DNA of 64,000 nucleotides, taken from assembly GCA_046051225.1 (NCBI GenBank), contig JBJOOR010000003.1:186001-250000 (forward strand). Reading direction: 5' to 3'. Of the stretch, positions 8,169-16,595 are shown one piece after another. Each line of letters starts with the position of its first letter. The first letter of the stretch is position 1. Origin of the DNA: CAIODY01 sp046051225. Lineage in GTDB: Bacteria > Bacteroidota > Bacteroidia > Chitinophagales > CAIODY01. A program made the position numbers and the translations under genes. Below the pieces are notes generated by a model. The model ran no database searches and had not been told where the DNA came from. It was given only the letters and a program-made list of their open reading frames with translations.

Positions 8169-10035
8169 TTTTAATAATTTTAGTACTGTTTGATATTTGA
8201 ATTAAATAACTGCCTGATGGCAATGCTCCTTTATTAAAGGAAAATAAATTTTCGCCTTGATGACAATTGGCATGATAAATTTCTTTTACCAATTTGCCTT
8301 GCATATCAAATAAGTTGATACTTATCATTTCATCGTTTTCTGAAATAAATTTTACATTGCAAACATCATAAACAGGATTGGGAAACAACAAAATTTTGGG
8401 TTCAATTTTATTGGTATTTTGAATGCCATCGGGCTGCATGGTAGTTTGAATACTACTTACATAATTTACCCAATCGGCAGTATTGTTTCCATAAGTAGTA
8501 TAGCCATAAATTGTTGGTGGATTGGAAGATAAATCTCTAGATGCTCCTGAATAATCACCCCAACGATTACCTTGACCACCACCAGATAAAGATTGTGCAT
8601 AAAGGTTTACAACTCCTGTTCCAGCTTTAATAGTTATTGGATTTGATACATTAAAATTTCTATCAACAAATACTGCGGCTGTGCTTGGATAATCATTTAT
8701 GCTACAATAATTATAGCAGATAATGGCAGCTTGATCATTATCGTGATAACCTGCCGAAGCAATGGCAGGATAACTACAATCAGTTGAAGGCACTTTTATC
8801 AATTGATTTTGAGCTACCCAAGCAGTTCCATTGTTAGTTATTCTAGAATAATTAATACACGAAAATCCATTGCCATCGTCGCAATGAAAAACAAAATGAA
8901 TTGTTCCATTTTGATAATATCCATCCATGGCTCTATCATCACCAGTCATCAGCTGTACACTAGTTCCTTTTTGAATAGCATTTGATGCCACTGAATAATT
9001 TGGAATAGTAATTTTGTTTAAAGTTAATGTAGGATTATTGCCAACAGAATCGCTAATGGTATAAAAGTTTATTTTGCTTGGTCGAGCTGTTGATACCAAA
9101 TACATGGTATTGCCATAGCCTCCATTTAATCCGTTGCCCATTGGCACCATTGTAAAAGGTGAGCCTGCTATACTATGCCACAACAATGAATTATTTACTC
9201 CATAGTTGCTACCAGCAAAACCAATACTTTTTTGTATTTGATAAATTACACTTTCAAGATATTTTCCGCTACCACTAAACATGTTGCTGGTAATAAATAA
9301 ATCACTATTTGAAACAGCTAGTTTTGGATAATCGGCCCAACAATTACCACTATTAATTGCAGATGGCGAACCATTAAAAGAATATGTCCACCAGCCTTGA
9401 GTAGGGTCATTAGATTGTGAAAATGCTACCAACATTTTAGACGGAACATTATTGGTGTTGCAGGTTTGACAATATACTATAAATCTATCAGCTTGATTAT
9501 CATACATCACTTTTGGGTCGCATACAACATCGGTTGATGCCAAAACAGAAGTAAAAAAATTTTCTAACCCCATTGATGATTGCAGTGTGCCACCATTGGT
9601 GTCATAAAATTTAATTGTGCTATTTACTACCACAATTAATTGTGCATTTTTATTTACAGCCAAACTATTATCAGATGGGCAGCCGCCATTGGTAAGGGCA
9701 TTAAAACCATTAACAAAAACAGGTTCATTGTTTTTTGCATTTTTTGCAGTAGCTCGATAAAGATTATTTTCGGCTAAATATTTTGTTTTTATTTTAAAAT
9801 TTTCGGCTTTTATTTTTTCAATTGCCTCTTCATTTTCGCCTTCATTTTCTGAAACACGAAGATGTGTAAGCTGTGGTAATAAAGTTAAATCATTAGAGCT
9901 TGGTTTTACAAACCCTCCCGATTTAATTTCGAACGGAATGCATTTTGCATCGCCGCTTTTAATTGATTTATCATTTGCAAAAATGCTGGTTGATAACAAC
10001 AATATGAAAGAGCATACAGAAACAATTTTTTTCAT
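8140..10035 (-). CDS. Secreted T9SS cargo protein of unknown function
   Basis: 631 residues with a Sec signal peptide (about 1-20, ending IFA). The large central region (about 80-540) is rich in aromatic, Asn and Ser residues and looks like an all-beta, propeller-like surface domain; no catalytic motif was recognised. The last 80 residues are a type A T9SS sorting domain, with the LLFPNPVYD strand, a DMQGK block and GSYLIQI near the end. The protein should be exported across the outer membrane by the Por machinery and released or anchored there. A -7 box lies about 37 bases upstream. Confidence 0.8.
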   Translation of the reverse strand: MKKIVSVCSFILLLSTSIFANDKSIKSGDAKCIPFEIKSGGFVKPSSNDLTLLPQLTHLRVSENEGENEEAIEKIKAENFKIKTKYLAENNLYRATAKNAKNNEPVFVNGFNALTNGGCPSDNSLAVNKNAQLIVVVNSTIKFYDTNGGTLQSSMGLENFFTSVLASTDVVCDPKVMYDNQADRFIVYCQTCNTNNVPSKMLVAFSQSNDPTQGWWTYSFNGSPSAINSGNCWADYPKLAVSNSDLFITSNMFSGSGKYLESVIYQIQKSIGFAGSNYGVNNSLLWHSIAGSPFTMVPMGNGLNGGYGNTMYLVSTARPSKINFYTISDSVGNNPTLTLNKITIPNYSVASNAIQKGTSVQLMTGDDRAMDGYYQNGTIHFVFHCDDGNGFSCINYSRITNNGTAWVAQNQLIKVPSTDCSYPAIASAGYHDNDQAAIICYNYCSINDYPSTAAVFVDRNFNVSNPITIKAGTGVVNLYAQSLSGGGQGNRWGDYSGASRDLSSNPPTIYGYTTYGNNTADWVNYVSSIQTTMQPDGIQNTNKIEPKILLFPNPVYDVCNVKFISENDEMISINLFDMQGKLVKEIYHANCHQGENLFSFNKGALPSGSYLIQISNSTKIIKNEKIIVAEK

Positions 10036-10071
10036 TTTATTATTTTAATTATTAAAAAACTTAAAGGATTA

Positions 10072-10079
10072 CAAAATTA
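10072..10079 (-). promoter_or_regulatory. Bacteroidota -7 box (TAATTTTG) for the T9SS cargo gene
   Basis: Exact TAnnTTTG match upstream of the signal-peptide-bearing ORF, predicting a leader of about 33 nt. Such boxes also arise by chance in AT-rich DNA, so confidence is moderate. Confidence 0.4.
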
Positions 10080-10133
10080 GCAATTCCTTTTATTTATTAT
10101 TTAGTTTTAAATTTATAAAATTCAACATTTTAG

Positions 10134-11105
10134 TTAGTTTGATAAAATTTTTACCATTTTTAATATTTGCTTGTCAATTGGTGTATGTTGTTTAATTACT
10201 TTTTCAAAAGGTGTATGCATAATTCTATCATTTATTAAACCTATCATTACCTGAAATTGTTTATTGTATAAAGCTTCTACGGCTGCAAATCCCAATCGGC
10301 TACCTAATACTCTATCAAAATAAGTGGGCGAACCACCACGTTGAATATGTCCCAATACAGTAACTCGTAAATCTGCTTTCGGAAATTTTTGTTTTGTTTG
10401 ATTGGCTATATGCATAGCATTTCCTGCATCATCGCCTTCGGCTACAATAATGATATGACACATTTTTTTTCTTCTAAAATCATCACTTAAATGAGTAAAT
10501 AATTCATCCATATAAGTGGGTGTTTCGGGAATTAATATAGCTTCGGCGCCCGTTGCAATGCCCGAGTTTAAAGCAATGTAGCCAGCATCACGGCCCATTA
10601 CTTCTACAAAAAATATTCTATCATGTGCATCGGCTGTATCACGTATTTTATCAATAGCATACATGGCTGTGTTTACTGCTGTATCATAACCAATGGTAAA
10701 ATCGGTGCCGCTTAAATCCTTATCAATAGTACCTGGAATGCCTACACATGGTACGTTGTATTCTTCTTTAAAAATATTAGCCCCCGTAAAAGTTCCATCG
10801 CCACCAATGGCTATTAAACCTTCAATATTATTTTGCATTAAATTTTCAAAAGCTATTTTTCGTCCTTCTTTGGTTCTAAATTTTTCACTTCGTGATGTTT
10901 TTAAAATAGTACCACCACATTGAATAATATTGCCAACGCTTTTAGCGGTAAGGCTTATAAATTCATTGTTTATCATTCCTTCGTAGCCATGCATAATACC
11001 TGCTACTTCTATTTTATGGTGTATTGCCGTACGAACCACAGCCCTTATGGCTGCATTCATTCCGGGCGCATCACCACCGCTTGTAAAAAGTCCTATTTTT
11101 TTCAT
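10134..11105 (-). CDS. pfkA: ATP-dependent 6-phosphofructokinase
   Basis: Phosphorylates fructose 6-phosphate with ATP at the committing step of glycolysis; cytoplasmic tetramer in this family. 323 residues, the usual size of bacterial PfkA. Visible motifs are GGDAPGMN at 10-17, the ATP-binding GGDGT at 101-105, the catalytic PGTIDKD at 124-130 and the substrate-binding MGRDAGYIA near 170. The Gly of GGDGT marks the ATP-using rather than the PPi-using type. It is divergent from the SIMPL-domain gene, with which it shares a 54-bp promoter region. Confidence 0.95.
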   Translation of the reverse strand: MKKIGLFTSGGDAPGMNAAIRAVVRTAIHHKIEVAGIMHGYEGMINNEFISLTAKSVGNIIQCGGTILKTSRSEKFRTKEGRKIAFENLMQNNIEGLIAIGGDGTFTGANIFKEEYNVPCVGIPGTIDKDLSGTDFTIGYDTAVNTAMYAIDKIRDTADAHDRIFFVEVMGRDAGYIALNSGIATGAEAILIPETPTYMDELFTHLSDDFRRKKMCHIIIVAEGDDAGNAMHIANQTKQKFPKADLRVTVLGHIQRGGSPTYFDRVLGSRLGFAAVEALYNKQFQVMIGLINDRIMHTPFEKVIKQHTPIDKQILKMVKILSN

Positions 11106-11159
11106 CTTTTAAAATTAAGCAATTATCTGTTACATTTACCATTCAAATTTTATTTTATC

Positions 11160-11891
11160 ATGACTTCAAAAATTACCAACATTGCTTTTGCTTTCGCAAT
11201 TATTATTTGTGCTATCATTTTGGGCAATGCATTTAAATATAAATTTAAAACTACCGAAACAATAAGTGTTACAGGATTGGCAAATAAAGATTTTGAAAGC
11301 GACCAAATAGTGTGGAGTGGAAATTTTAGTAGCAAAAGTTTAGAACTAAAAGATGCTTATGCAGGTGTAAAAGAAGCTGAAGCCACTATTAAAAAATATT
11401 TAAAAGATAAAGGTATTACAGATAATGAAATGGTATTTTCGGCAATTACCATCAACAAAGATTTTGATACAAAATTTGCTGCCGATGGACGACAAATGGG
11501 AAATACATTTACAGGTTATTCATTAACCCAAACCGTTACTGTTGATTCAAAAGATTTAGATAAGGTTGAAAAAATATCTCGTGAAATAACTGAATTGATT
11601 GAAGATGGTGTTGAATTAAGTTCGGCTTCGCCTAATTATTACTACAGTAAATTATCAGAATTAAAATTAGATTTATTAGCTAAAGCATCTGCCGATGCAA
11701 AACAACGTGGCGAAACTATTGCCAAAAATAGTGGTGGCGATTTAGGTAAAATAAAAAAATGCAGTATGGGTGTTTTTCAAATTACGGGACAAGATAGCAA
11801 CGAAGATTTTAGCTATGGTGGTGCTTTTAATACCACTTCGCGATTAAAAAAAGCATCTATTACTGTTAAGGTAGAATATGGCGTTGATTAA
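11160..11891 (+). CDS. SIMPL (DUF541) domain protein
   Basis: 243 residues with one N-terminal hydrophobic segment (about 7-24, a signal anchor) followed by a periplasmic SIMPL/DUF541 domain beginning ETISVTGLANKDFESD. Family members such as E. coli YggE are linked to oxidative stress, but their biochemical role is unsettled. The longer open frame reaching back into pfkA is not plausible because it is antisense to that gene; the ATG chosen directly precedes the signal anchor. Confidence 0.82.
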   Translation: MTSKITNIAFAFAIIICAIILGNAFKYKFKTTETISVTGLANKDFESDQIVWSGNFSSKSLELKDAYAGVKEAEATIKKYLKDKGITDNEMVFSAITINKDFDTKFAADGRQMGNTFTGYSLTQTVTVDSKDLDKVEKISREITELIEDGVELSSASPNYYYSKLSELKLDLLAKASADAKQRGETIAKNSGGDLGKIKKCSMGVFQITGQDSNEDFSYGGAFNTTSRLKKASITVKVEYGVD

Positions 11892-11907
11892 AAAATGAAA
11901 CCTTTGC

Positions 11908-12564
11908 TTATAAACTAACTACCAACATTTTTTTGGTTTCAAAAAATTCTTCTTGATAAATATCTGAAAGGCTTTTCATTACCAATTTTTTTCCAAGACT
12001 GCTCATTTCTTCATTCAAATCGCCGCCTTTTAGGCAAATTAATGATGAGTTAATTTCTGTTTTATCGCTATTCCAAATAGCTTTTTCTTGCATCACATTT
12101 TTTGCAATTATTTTTTGTGAATACTGAAATAAAGTAGGCAAAACAGCTACTGCACGACTTACAGCATAATCTACTTTAAAAGGTATTTCTTCAACCCGTT
12201 TATTATAAGCCGTTACATTTTTTAAATCTAATGCTTCGGCAATGGCTTGAACCACTTTTATTTTTTTACCTATACTATCTACCAAATAAAATTCGGTTTC
12301 AGGAAAAAATATGGCTAACGGAATACCTGGAAAGCCACCGCCAGTGCCAATATCAAGCACTTTATTACCTTTTTTAAATTGTATATAATGGGCAATTGCC
12401 AAACTGTGCAACACATGGCGTTCGTAAAAATGCTCCATGTCTTTGCGGCTAATTACATTTATTTTTTCGTTCCAATCGGCATACAATGCTTTTAGCTGTG
12501 CTAATTTGTAGGTGGTATCTGAAGGTAGTTGTAAAAAATATTTCGAAATAATGTCGGTAGTCAT
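11908..12564 (-). CDS. rsmG: 16S rRNA (guanine527-N7)-methyltransferase
   Basis: Methylates N7 of G527 in the 530 loop of 16S rRNA using S-adenosylmethionine. 218 residues; the SAM-binding motif LDIGTGGGFPGIPLA, the acidic FYLVDSIGKK block and the VSRAVA motif are all present, as expected for RsmG (GidB). It follows rbfA by 8 bases on the same strand, forming a small ribosome-maturation operon. Loss of RsmG is classically associated with low-level streptomycin resistance; the gene looks intact. Confidence 0.95.
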   Translation of the reverse strand: MTTDIISKYFLQLPSDTTYKLAQLKALYADWNEKINVISRKDMEHFYERHVLHSLAIAHYIQFKKGNKVLDIGTGGGFPGIPLAIFFPETEFYLVDSIGKKIKVVQAIAEALDLKNVTAYNKRVEEIPFKVDYAVSRAVAVLPTLFQYSQKIIAKNVMQEKAIWNSDKTEINSSLICLKGGDLNEEMSSLGKKLVMKSLSDIYQEEFFETKKMLVVSL

Positions 12565-12572
12565 TGTAGCTA

Positions 12573-12944
12573 TTATTCGGCTTTAGGATTATCTATATCT
12601 TTAATTTTTTGAAACAGATTTTCCATTTTAAAAACCTCATCCAATGTTTCATCTAAATAAAATACAAACTCGGGTACTCTGCGAACTTGCTTAGCAATCT
12701 TGTTTCCAAGCTGATGCCGTATTTCTTTATGATGCGTTTCTAACTCATCAATAATTGCCATTTTATCTTTTGCATTAAATATGCTTAAATAAAATTTTGC
12801 TTCTAACAAATCGGGCGAAATAGTAGCAGATGTAATAGTAATTAAACTTCCTTTTAAAGTATAAAAACCATTTTTTTGAAATATTAAACTCAATTGCTCT
12901 TTTAGCAATTCGGCTACTTTGCGTTGGCGGATACTTTCACTCAT
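12573..12944 (-). CDS. rbfA: 30S ribosome-binding factor A
   Basis: 123 residues forming a single KH-like domain; binds immature 30S subunits and helps 5'-end maturation of 16S rRNA. Supporting blocks are the start SIRQRKVAELLKEQLS, the central KFYLSIFNAKDK and the late QVRRVPEFVFYLDETLDE. A TAnnTTTG box ends five bases before the ATG, so the message may be leaderless. The gene is divergent from apaG across about 220 bp. Confidence 0.93.
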   Translation of the reverse strand: MSESIRQRKVAELLKEQLSLIFQKNGFYTLKGSLITITSATISPDLLEAKFYLSIFNAKDKMAIIDELETHHKEIRHQLGNKIAKQVRRVPEFVFYLDETLDEVFKMENLFQKIKDIDNPKAE

Positions 12945-12948
12945 ACTA

Positions 12949-12956
12949 CAAATTTA
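12949..12956 (-). promoter_or_regulatory. -7 box (TAAATTTG) abutting the rbfA start
   Basis: Exact TAnnTTTG whose final G is five bases from the A of the rbfA ATG. With the usual distance from this box to +1 the transcript would start at or next to the start codon, which would make it leaderless. Confidence 0.45.
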
Positions 12957-13162
12957 GCTATTTAATATGAAGATGAAAAGGAGATGGATTTAATTTTATA
13001 ATAAAAGGCTTTTATTTAATGACCAATAACCCTTGCACAACAAAAAGAATTGCATAAAAACAATGCGATTGTATGGAGGTAAAAAATATATTTATTTGTT
13101 TTATTAAAAATAGGTTTATACATTGCACACATCATTTTTTAATAACAATAATTTGATTAAAC

Positions 13163-13549
13163 ATGATATCAGCTACTACTAACGATGTACGAGTAATTGT
13201 AGAAACATTTTACAAGCCTCAAAAAAATAATACGCCACAAGCCGAACATATATTTGCATACAGAATAACTATCGAAAATTATTCGGATTATACTATTCAA
13301 TTAATGCGCCGCCACTGGCAAATATTTGATAGCAATGGGCAATTTAGAGAAGTGGAAGGCGAAGGTATTGTGGGCGAACAGCCTGTAATTCAGCCCCACG
13401 AATTTCATCAATACACTTCGTTTTGCAATTTAAAAAGCGACTTAGGCAAAATGAAAGGCGATTATACCATGATACGCCATGCGGATGGTAAATCATTTAA
13501 AGTAAATGTGCCCGAATTTATGATGATGGCTCCTTTCAGAATGAATTAA
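13163..13549 (+). CDS. apaG: ApaG (DUF525) domain protein
   Basis: 128 residues, full length for ApaG: an immunoglobulin-like fold starting VRVIVETFYKPQ and containing FAYRITIENYSD, RHWQIFDSNG, GEGIVGEQP and GDYTMIRHADG. The family is found with Ap4A hydrolase and ribosome-maturation genes in other bacteria; its precise role is unclear. It converges tail to tail with the next gene, and the tetranucleotide TTAA supplies overlapping stop codons for both. Confidence 0.9.
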   Translation: MISATTNDVRVIVETFYKPQKNNTPQAEHIFAYRITIENYSDYTIQLMRRHWQIFDSNGQFREVEGEGIVGEQPVIQPHEFHQYTSFCNLKSDLGKMKGDYTMIRHADGKSFKVNVPEFMMMAPFRMN

Positions 13550-14004
13550 AAATTTGTTTTAATTTTTTGGGGCTTATAGTTATATGTTTTTCTATGTCGG
13601 TTTTCTAATATTGTAAGGGTGCAATCATTTTTTATATCAAATAATTTTTTTGGCTTTATGCCATATTCGTATAAAAAATAAAGCCCTGTGATGGGCAATA
13701 AACCACACAAGGCGGTAGTTACACCCACCACGGCTATGGTAGTAGTATTGTGCACTCTTACCGATAATAAATTAATAGTGTTTATATTTATCACTGTATC
13801 ATCTATGGCTATCATCGAATCGTTTACAATATAAAACTTGCCCTCAATTTCTGTTTTATTTTTAAGATATGCCACTATTTTACTTCCCTCTTTTATTGGG
13901 TACGATTTTTTATAATAATCTGAACTAATAAGCATTTGCGGCTGTGCAAATGCATGCATGGATGATAGCACGATTACGAACAAAGTGGCATAAAACAGTT
14001 TCAT
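13546..14004 (-). CDS. Hypothetical secreted or membrane protein
   Basis: 152 residues. A signal peptide (about 1-20, ending AFA) is followed by a small beta-rich segment (about 25-85) and a hydrophobic segment with Gly/Leu at about 95-120, then a basic tail. The arrangement suggests an exported protein with one membrane span. No family recognised. It lies directly downstream of the LD-carboxypeptidase gene (11-base gap), so the two are probably co-transcribed and may both act on the envelope. Confidence 0.6.
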   Translation of the reverse strand: MKLFYATLFVIVLSSMHAFAQPQMLISSDYYKKSYPIKEGSKIVAYLKNKTEIEGKFYIVNDSMIAIDDTVININTINLLSVRVHNTTTIAVVGVTTALCGLLPITGLYFLYEYGIKPKKLFDIKNDCTLTILENRHRKTYNYKPQKIKTNF

Positions 14005-14015
14005 AATTTTATTTT

Positions 14016-14924
14016 TTAGGATTGATTAAAATTTACTTCTTTTTCTAAAATGGTTAAAAGCCCTTTGCAGCCTAGCTTTATTGCCATATTATTTTTTTGA
14101 TGCCCTATCGGAAAATGATAACAAACAGGATAATCAAACTCGGCTACATGCTCGGCAATAATTTCTTCGGCGGTTTTGCCATAAGGTGTATTATTATCTT
14201 TCATATCTGTAAATCCACCAACTATTAATCCTGCCAAATTATCTAATTTGCCACTGCGTTTTAATTGCAACATCATTCTATCAATATGATATAATTGTTC
14301 ATCAATATCTTCAATCAATAATATTTTTCCTGTTGTATCAATATCGCTTTGGGTAGATGCTAATGAATAAATCAACGACAAATTGCCTCCAATTATTTCA
14401 GACATGGCAGAGCCTCGGCGGTTTAATTGATGTGCCGAAAAATTATATTTTATTCTTTCGCCCATTAAACATTGCCTTAATGATTCGGCCGAAGCCAGCA
14501 TTTCATCTGATGTTTCGGCGGCATTTATACACATCATAGAATGTATGGTGGGTGTGGCACATAATGAATGAATATGATTGTGCAACACTGTGATATCGCT
14601 AAACCCACATATCCATTTTGGGTTTTTTATAAAATTTCTGAAATCGATATCATCTATAATTCGGGTAGTGCCATATCCGCCACGGGCACACCAAATGGCT
14701 TTTATCGAATCATCATTAATGGCATATTGAAAATCTTGTAATCGAAGATTATCATTGCCTGCATATTGATGATATGTGGCATCAATGGATTTTCCTAACA
14801 CTACTTCTAAGCCCCAGCTTTCTGCCAAGGTAGCGGCAGCTTCAATTTCGGCGCTCGAAATTTTACGGGCAGTAGATACAATTGCAATTTTGTCATTCTT
14901 TTTTAAGTACGGTGCTATGGGCAT
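14016..14924 (-). CDS. LD-carboxypeptidase (peptidase S66 family)
   Basis: 302 residues, matching muramoyltetrapeptide LD-carboxypeptidases, which remove the terminal D-Ala from murein tetrapeptides during recycling. The S66 triad can be placed: nucleophile Ser in ICGFSDITVLHN, Glu in LLIEDIDEQLYHIDRM and His in FPIGHQKNNMAIKLG. No signal peptide, consistent with cytoplasmic action. The motif CARGGYG before the catalytic serine is also typical. Confidence 0.9.
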   Translation of the reverse strand: MPIAPYLKKNDKIAIVSTARKISSAEIEAAATLAESWGLEVVLGKSIDATYHQYAGNDNLRLQDFQYAINDDSIKAIWCARGGYGTTRIIDDIDFRNFIKNPKWICGFSDITVLHNHIHSLCATPTIHSMMCINAAETSDEMLASAESLRQCLMGERIKYNFSAHQLNRRGSAMSEIIGGNLSLIYSLASTQSDIDTTGKILLIEDIDEQLYHIDRMMLQLKRSGKLDNLAGLIVGGFTDMKDNNTPYGKTAEEIIAEHVAEFDYPVCYHFPIGHQKNNMAIKLGCKGLLTILEKEVNFNQS

Positions 14925-14994
14925 GAATTTTGAATTTTGTGCAAATTCAAAATTTAATCTCTAACTTTCAACAAAATTTAAACAACTATTTTTT

Positions 14995-15585
14995 ATGAGT
15001 AAATCAACAATCACATTAATTGTTATCGGAGCGGTGGTTCTGATACTAGGTTTTATGGGCTGTGGCGGCTATAATGGTATGGTAAAAAACGACCAAGAAG
15101 TAAAAAGCTCGTGGGCTAAAGTGCAAAGTCAATATCAACGCCGATTGGATTTGATACCCAATTTGGTTAGCACTGTAAAAGGATATGCCGAATTTGAAAA
15201 AAGTACTTTAACGGCTGTAATTGAAGCCCGTGCAAGTGCTTCAAAAATTACTGTAAATGCGGATGATTTAAGCCCCGAAAAATTAAAACAATTTCAGGCT
15301 TCGCAAGGGCAATTGAGCCAAGCTTTGGGCAGATTGATGGTGGTATCTGAACAATATCCAAACTTAAAGGCTAACGACAATTTTATGAGCCTACAAGCCG
15401 AATTGGCTGGTACTGAAAACAGAATTGCGGTGGCTCGGAATGATTTTAATGATGTGGTTAAAATGTATAATTCATCTATCAAAACGTTTCCTGCGGTATT
15501 GTTTAGCGGTATGTTTGGTTTTAAAGAAAAAGGATTTTTTGAAGCCGAAGCTGCTGCCGAAAAAGCACCTAGTGTTAAATTTTAA
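14995..15585 (+). CDS. lemA: LemA family protein
   Basis: 196 residues with an N-terminal membrane anchor (about 6-25) and a long helical hairpin domain. Family signatures are SSWAKVQSQYQRRLDLIPNL near 38-57, EKSTLTAVIEARA and ENRIAVARNDFNDVVKMYN. The segment around residue 23 (FMGCGGY) could be a lipobox, so lipid anchoring is an alternative to a plain anchor. Function of LemA proteins is poorly defined. A strong intrinsic terminator follows the stop. Confidence 0.92.
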   Translation: MSKSTITLIVIGAVVLILGFMGCGGYNGMVKNDQEVKSSWAKVQSQYQRRLDLIPNLVSTVKGYAEFEKSTLTAVIEARASASKITVNADDLSPEKLKQFQASQGQLSQALGRLMVVSEQYPNLKANDNFMSLQAELAGTENRIAVARNDFNDVVKMYNSSIKTFPAVLFSGMFGFKEKGFFEAEAAAEKAPSVKF

Positions 15586-15605
15586 TTTCAGAATTACTAA
15601 AAACT

Positions 15606-15639
15606 AAAAAAGCCCCGATAAATTTATCGGGGCTTTTTT
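15606..15639 (+). terminator. Intrinsic terminator after lemA (17-bp perfect palindrome)
   Basis: Perfect inverted repeat with core AAAAGCCCCGATAAA and its complement, flanked by A- and T-tracts, so it can act in both directions: for lemA on the plus strand and for the 200-aa gene converging from the right. The same core recurs downstream of ftsH and, in altered form, after atpH. Confidence 0.88.
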
Positions 15640-15665
15640 TTATGGTATTGTGCTATGGTTAAAAA

Positions 15666-16268
15666 TTAGGCACCTAGTACCACTTCATCGCTGCGCTGCC
15701 CCACTTCGGTATCGGCTATTACATAGTAGGCATAATAATGGGTATCGGGCTGGGCGGCTGCTGTATCAATATAGGGCGATGCTGTATCACGAGCCAAAAA
15801 ACTAAAATCGGGCGCTCCGGCTGCTCGTTTATAAATATTGATGCCATCAAAATGGCCATGCAAATTAAAATCTAATTGCCAGCCCTGTGGCACTTTAGAT
15901 GCTTTTAACTCGGGCTTGCTATTGGCTTCATCTACATGATGGTCATCGCCTATTATGCCCAATACCTGCCCTATGGTATCGGTATAGCCTGGGTTGGCTT
16001 TTATGCGGCGTACATAATTGCGCAGGTTTTTTTCGTCGGCGCTTACATGGCTTACTTTGTTAGCCGTGGCTGCTTTGGCGGCTTGCTGTGCTTGCTCGGC
16101 GGTATCTATTTGGTTTACAATATCTGTACACGAGCCTTGAACACTCGATACATCGGCGGCTATTAAGCCCACCAAGGGGGCTTGCGCTGCGATATTGGTT
16201 TTTAAATTGGCTGCCCACGTTTTTTTGTTGCCATCGGCTCGGGGGATAAATCCTTTTTTTTCGCTCAT
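15666..16268 (-). CDS. Hypothetical protein with C-terminal fibronectin-like domain
   Basis: 200 residues, no signal peptide. The start MSEKKGFIPRADGNKKTW leads into an Ala/Gln-rich helical region (about 20-120). The C-terminal part (about 120-200: WQLDFNLHGHFDGINIYKRA, then HYYAYYVIADTEVG) resembles a fibronectin type III beta sandwich. I recognise the general layout from Bacteroidota genomes but cannot name a function. The DNA is richer in G+C than nearby genes. It has an A/C-rich leader and lies 69 bases downstream, in its own direction, of the GTAC repeat array. Confidence 0.65.
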   Translation of the reverse strand: MSEKKGFIPRADGNKKTWAANLKTNIAAQAPLVGLIAADVSSVQGSCTDIVNQIDTAEQAQQAAKAATANKVSHVSADEKNLRNYVRRIKANPGYTDTIGQVLGIIGDDHHVDEANSKPELKASKVPQGWQLDFNLHGHFDGINIYKRAAGAPDFSFLARDTASPYIDTAAAQPDTHYYAYYVIADTEVGQRSDEVVLGA

Positions 16269-16337
16269 GGTTTTGATTGTTTTTTTTGTTTGTTTAAAAA
16301 TTTATTATTGAAATTGATGTTACTCTTTTTTTTATAT

Positions 16338-16547
16338 ACTTGTACTAACTTGCCGTATAGTAGTACCAACTATTGGTACGCTTGTACCATTTTGCTGTAC
16401 AGCCGAACCAAATTGCTGTATGGTTGTACTAAACTTTGGTACAGCCGTACCAATCTTCTATACGTTTGTACAGCCTTTGCGTACAGCCGTACCAATTTTC
16501 TGTACGCTTGTACGGGCTATTCGTACACTTGTACGAGCTGGCTGTAC
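16338..16547. repeat. Ten tandem 21-bp GTAC repeats
   Basis: Ten contiguous units of exactly 21 bp. In each, bases 5-8 and 18-21 are GTAC or a one-base variant (16 of 20 are exact GTAC), so GTAC palindromes alternate at 13-bp and 8-bp spacing. Four-base junctions (agcc, gctt, acc-type) between neighbouring GTACs allow short hairpins such as TTGGTAC-agcc-GTACCAA, and the last unit ends in the 12-bp palindrome GGCTGTACAGCC. Two plus-strand frames remain open, one reading as a seven-residue repeat of the type LYSCTNL. The array fills most of the 327-bp gap between two minus-strand genes. Confidence 0.9.
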
Positions 16548-16595
16548 AGCCATTTTTTGTTTCTAAATTGTTCATTTTCAAATAGTTAATTGTCT

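Noticed and set aside
10920..11159. 80-codon N-terminal extension of the SIMPL gene
   Set aside because: It is antisense to pfkA and would bury the signal anchor.
16290..16589. Plus-strand ORF with heptapeptide repeats over the GTAC array
   Set aside because: Period of 21 keeps any frame open; another plus frame is open too. No leader, and it lies between two minus-strand genes.
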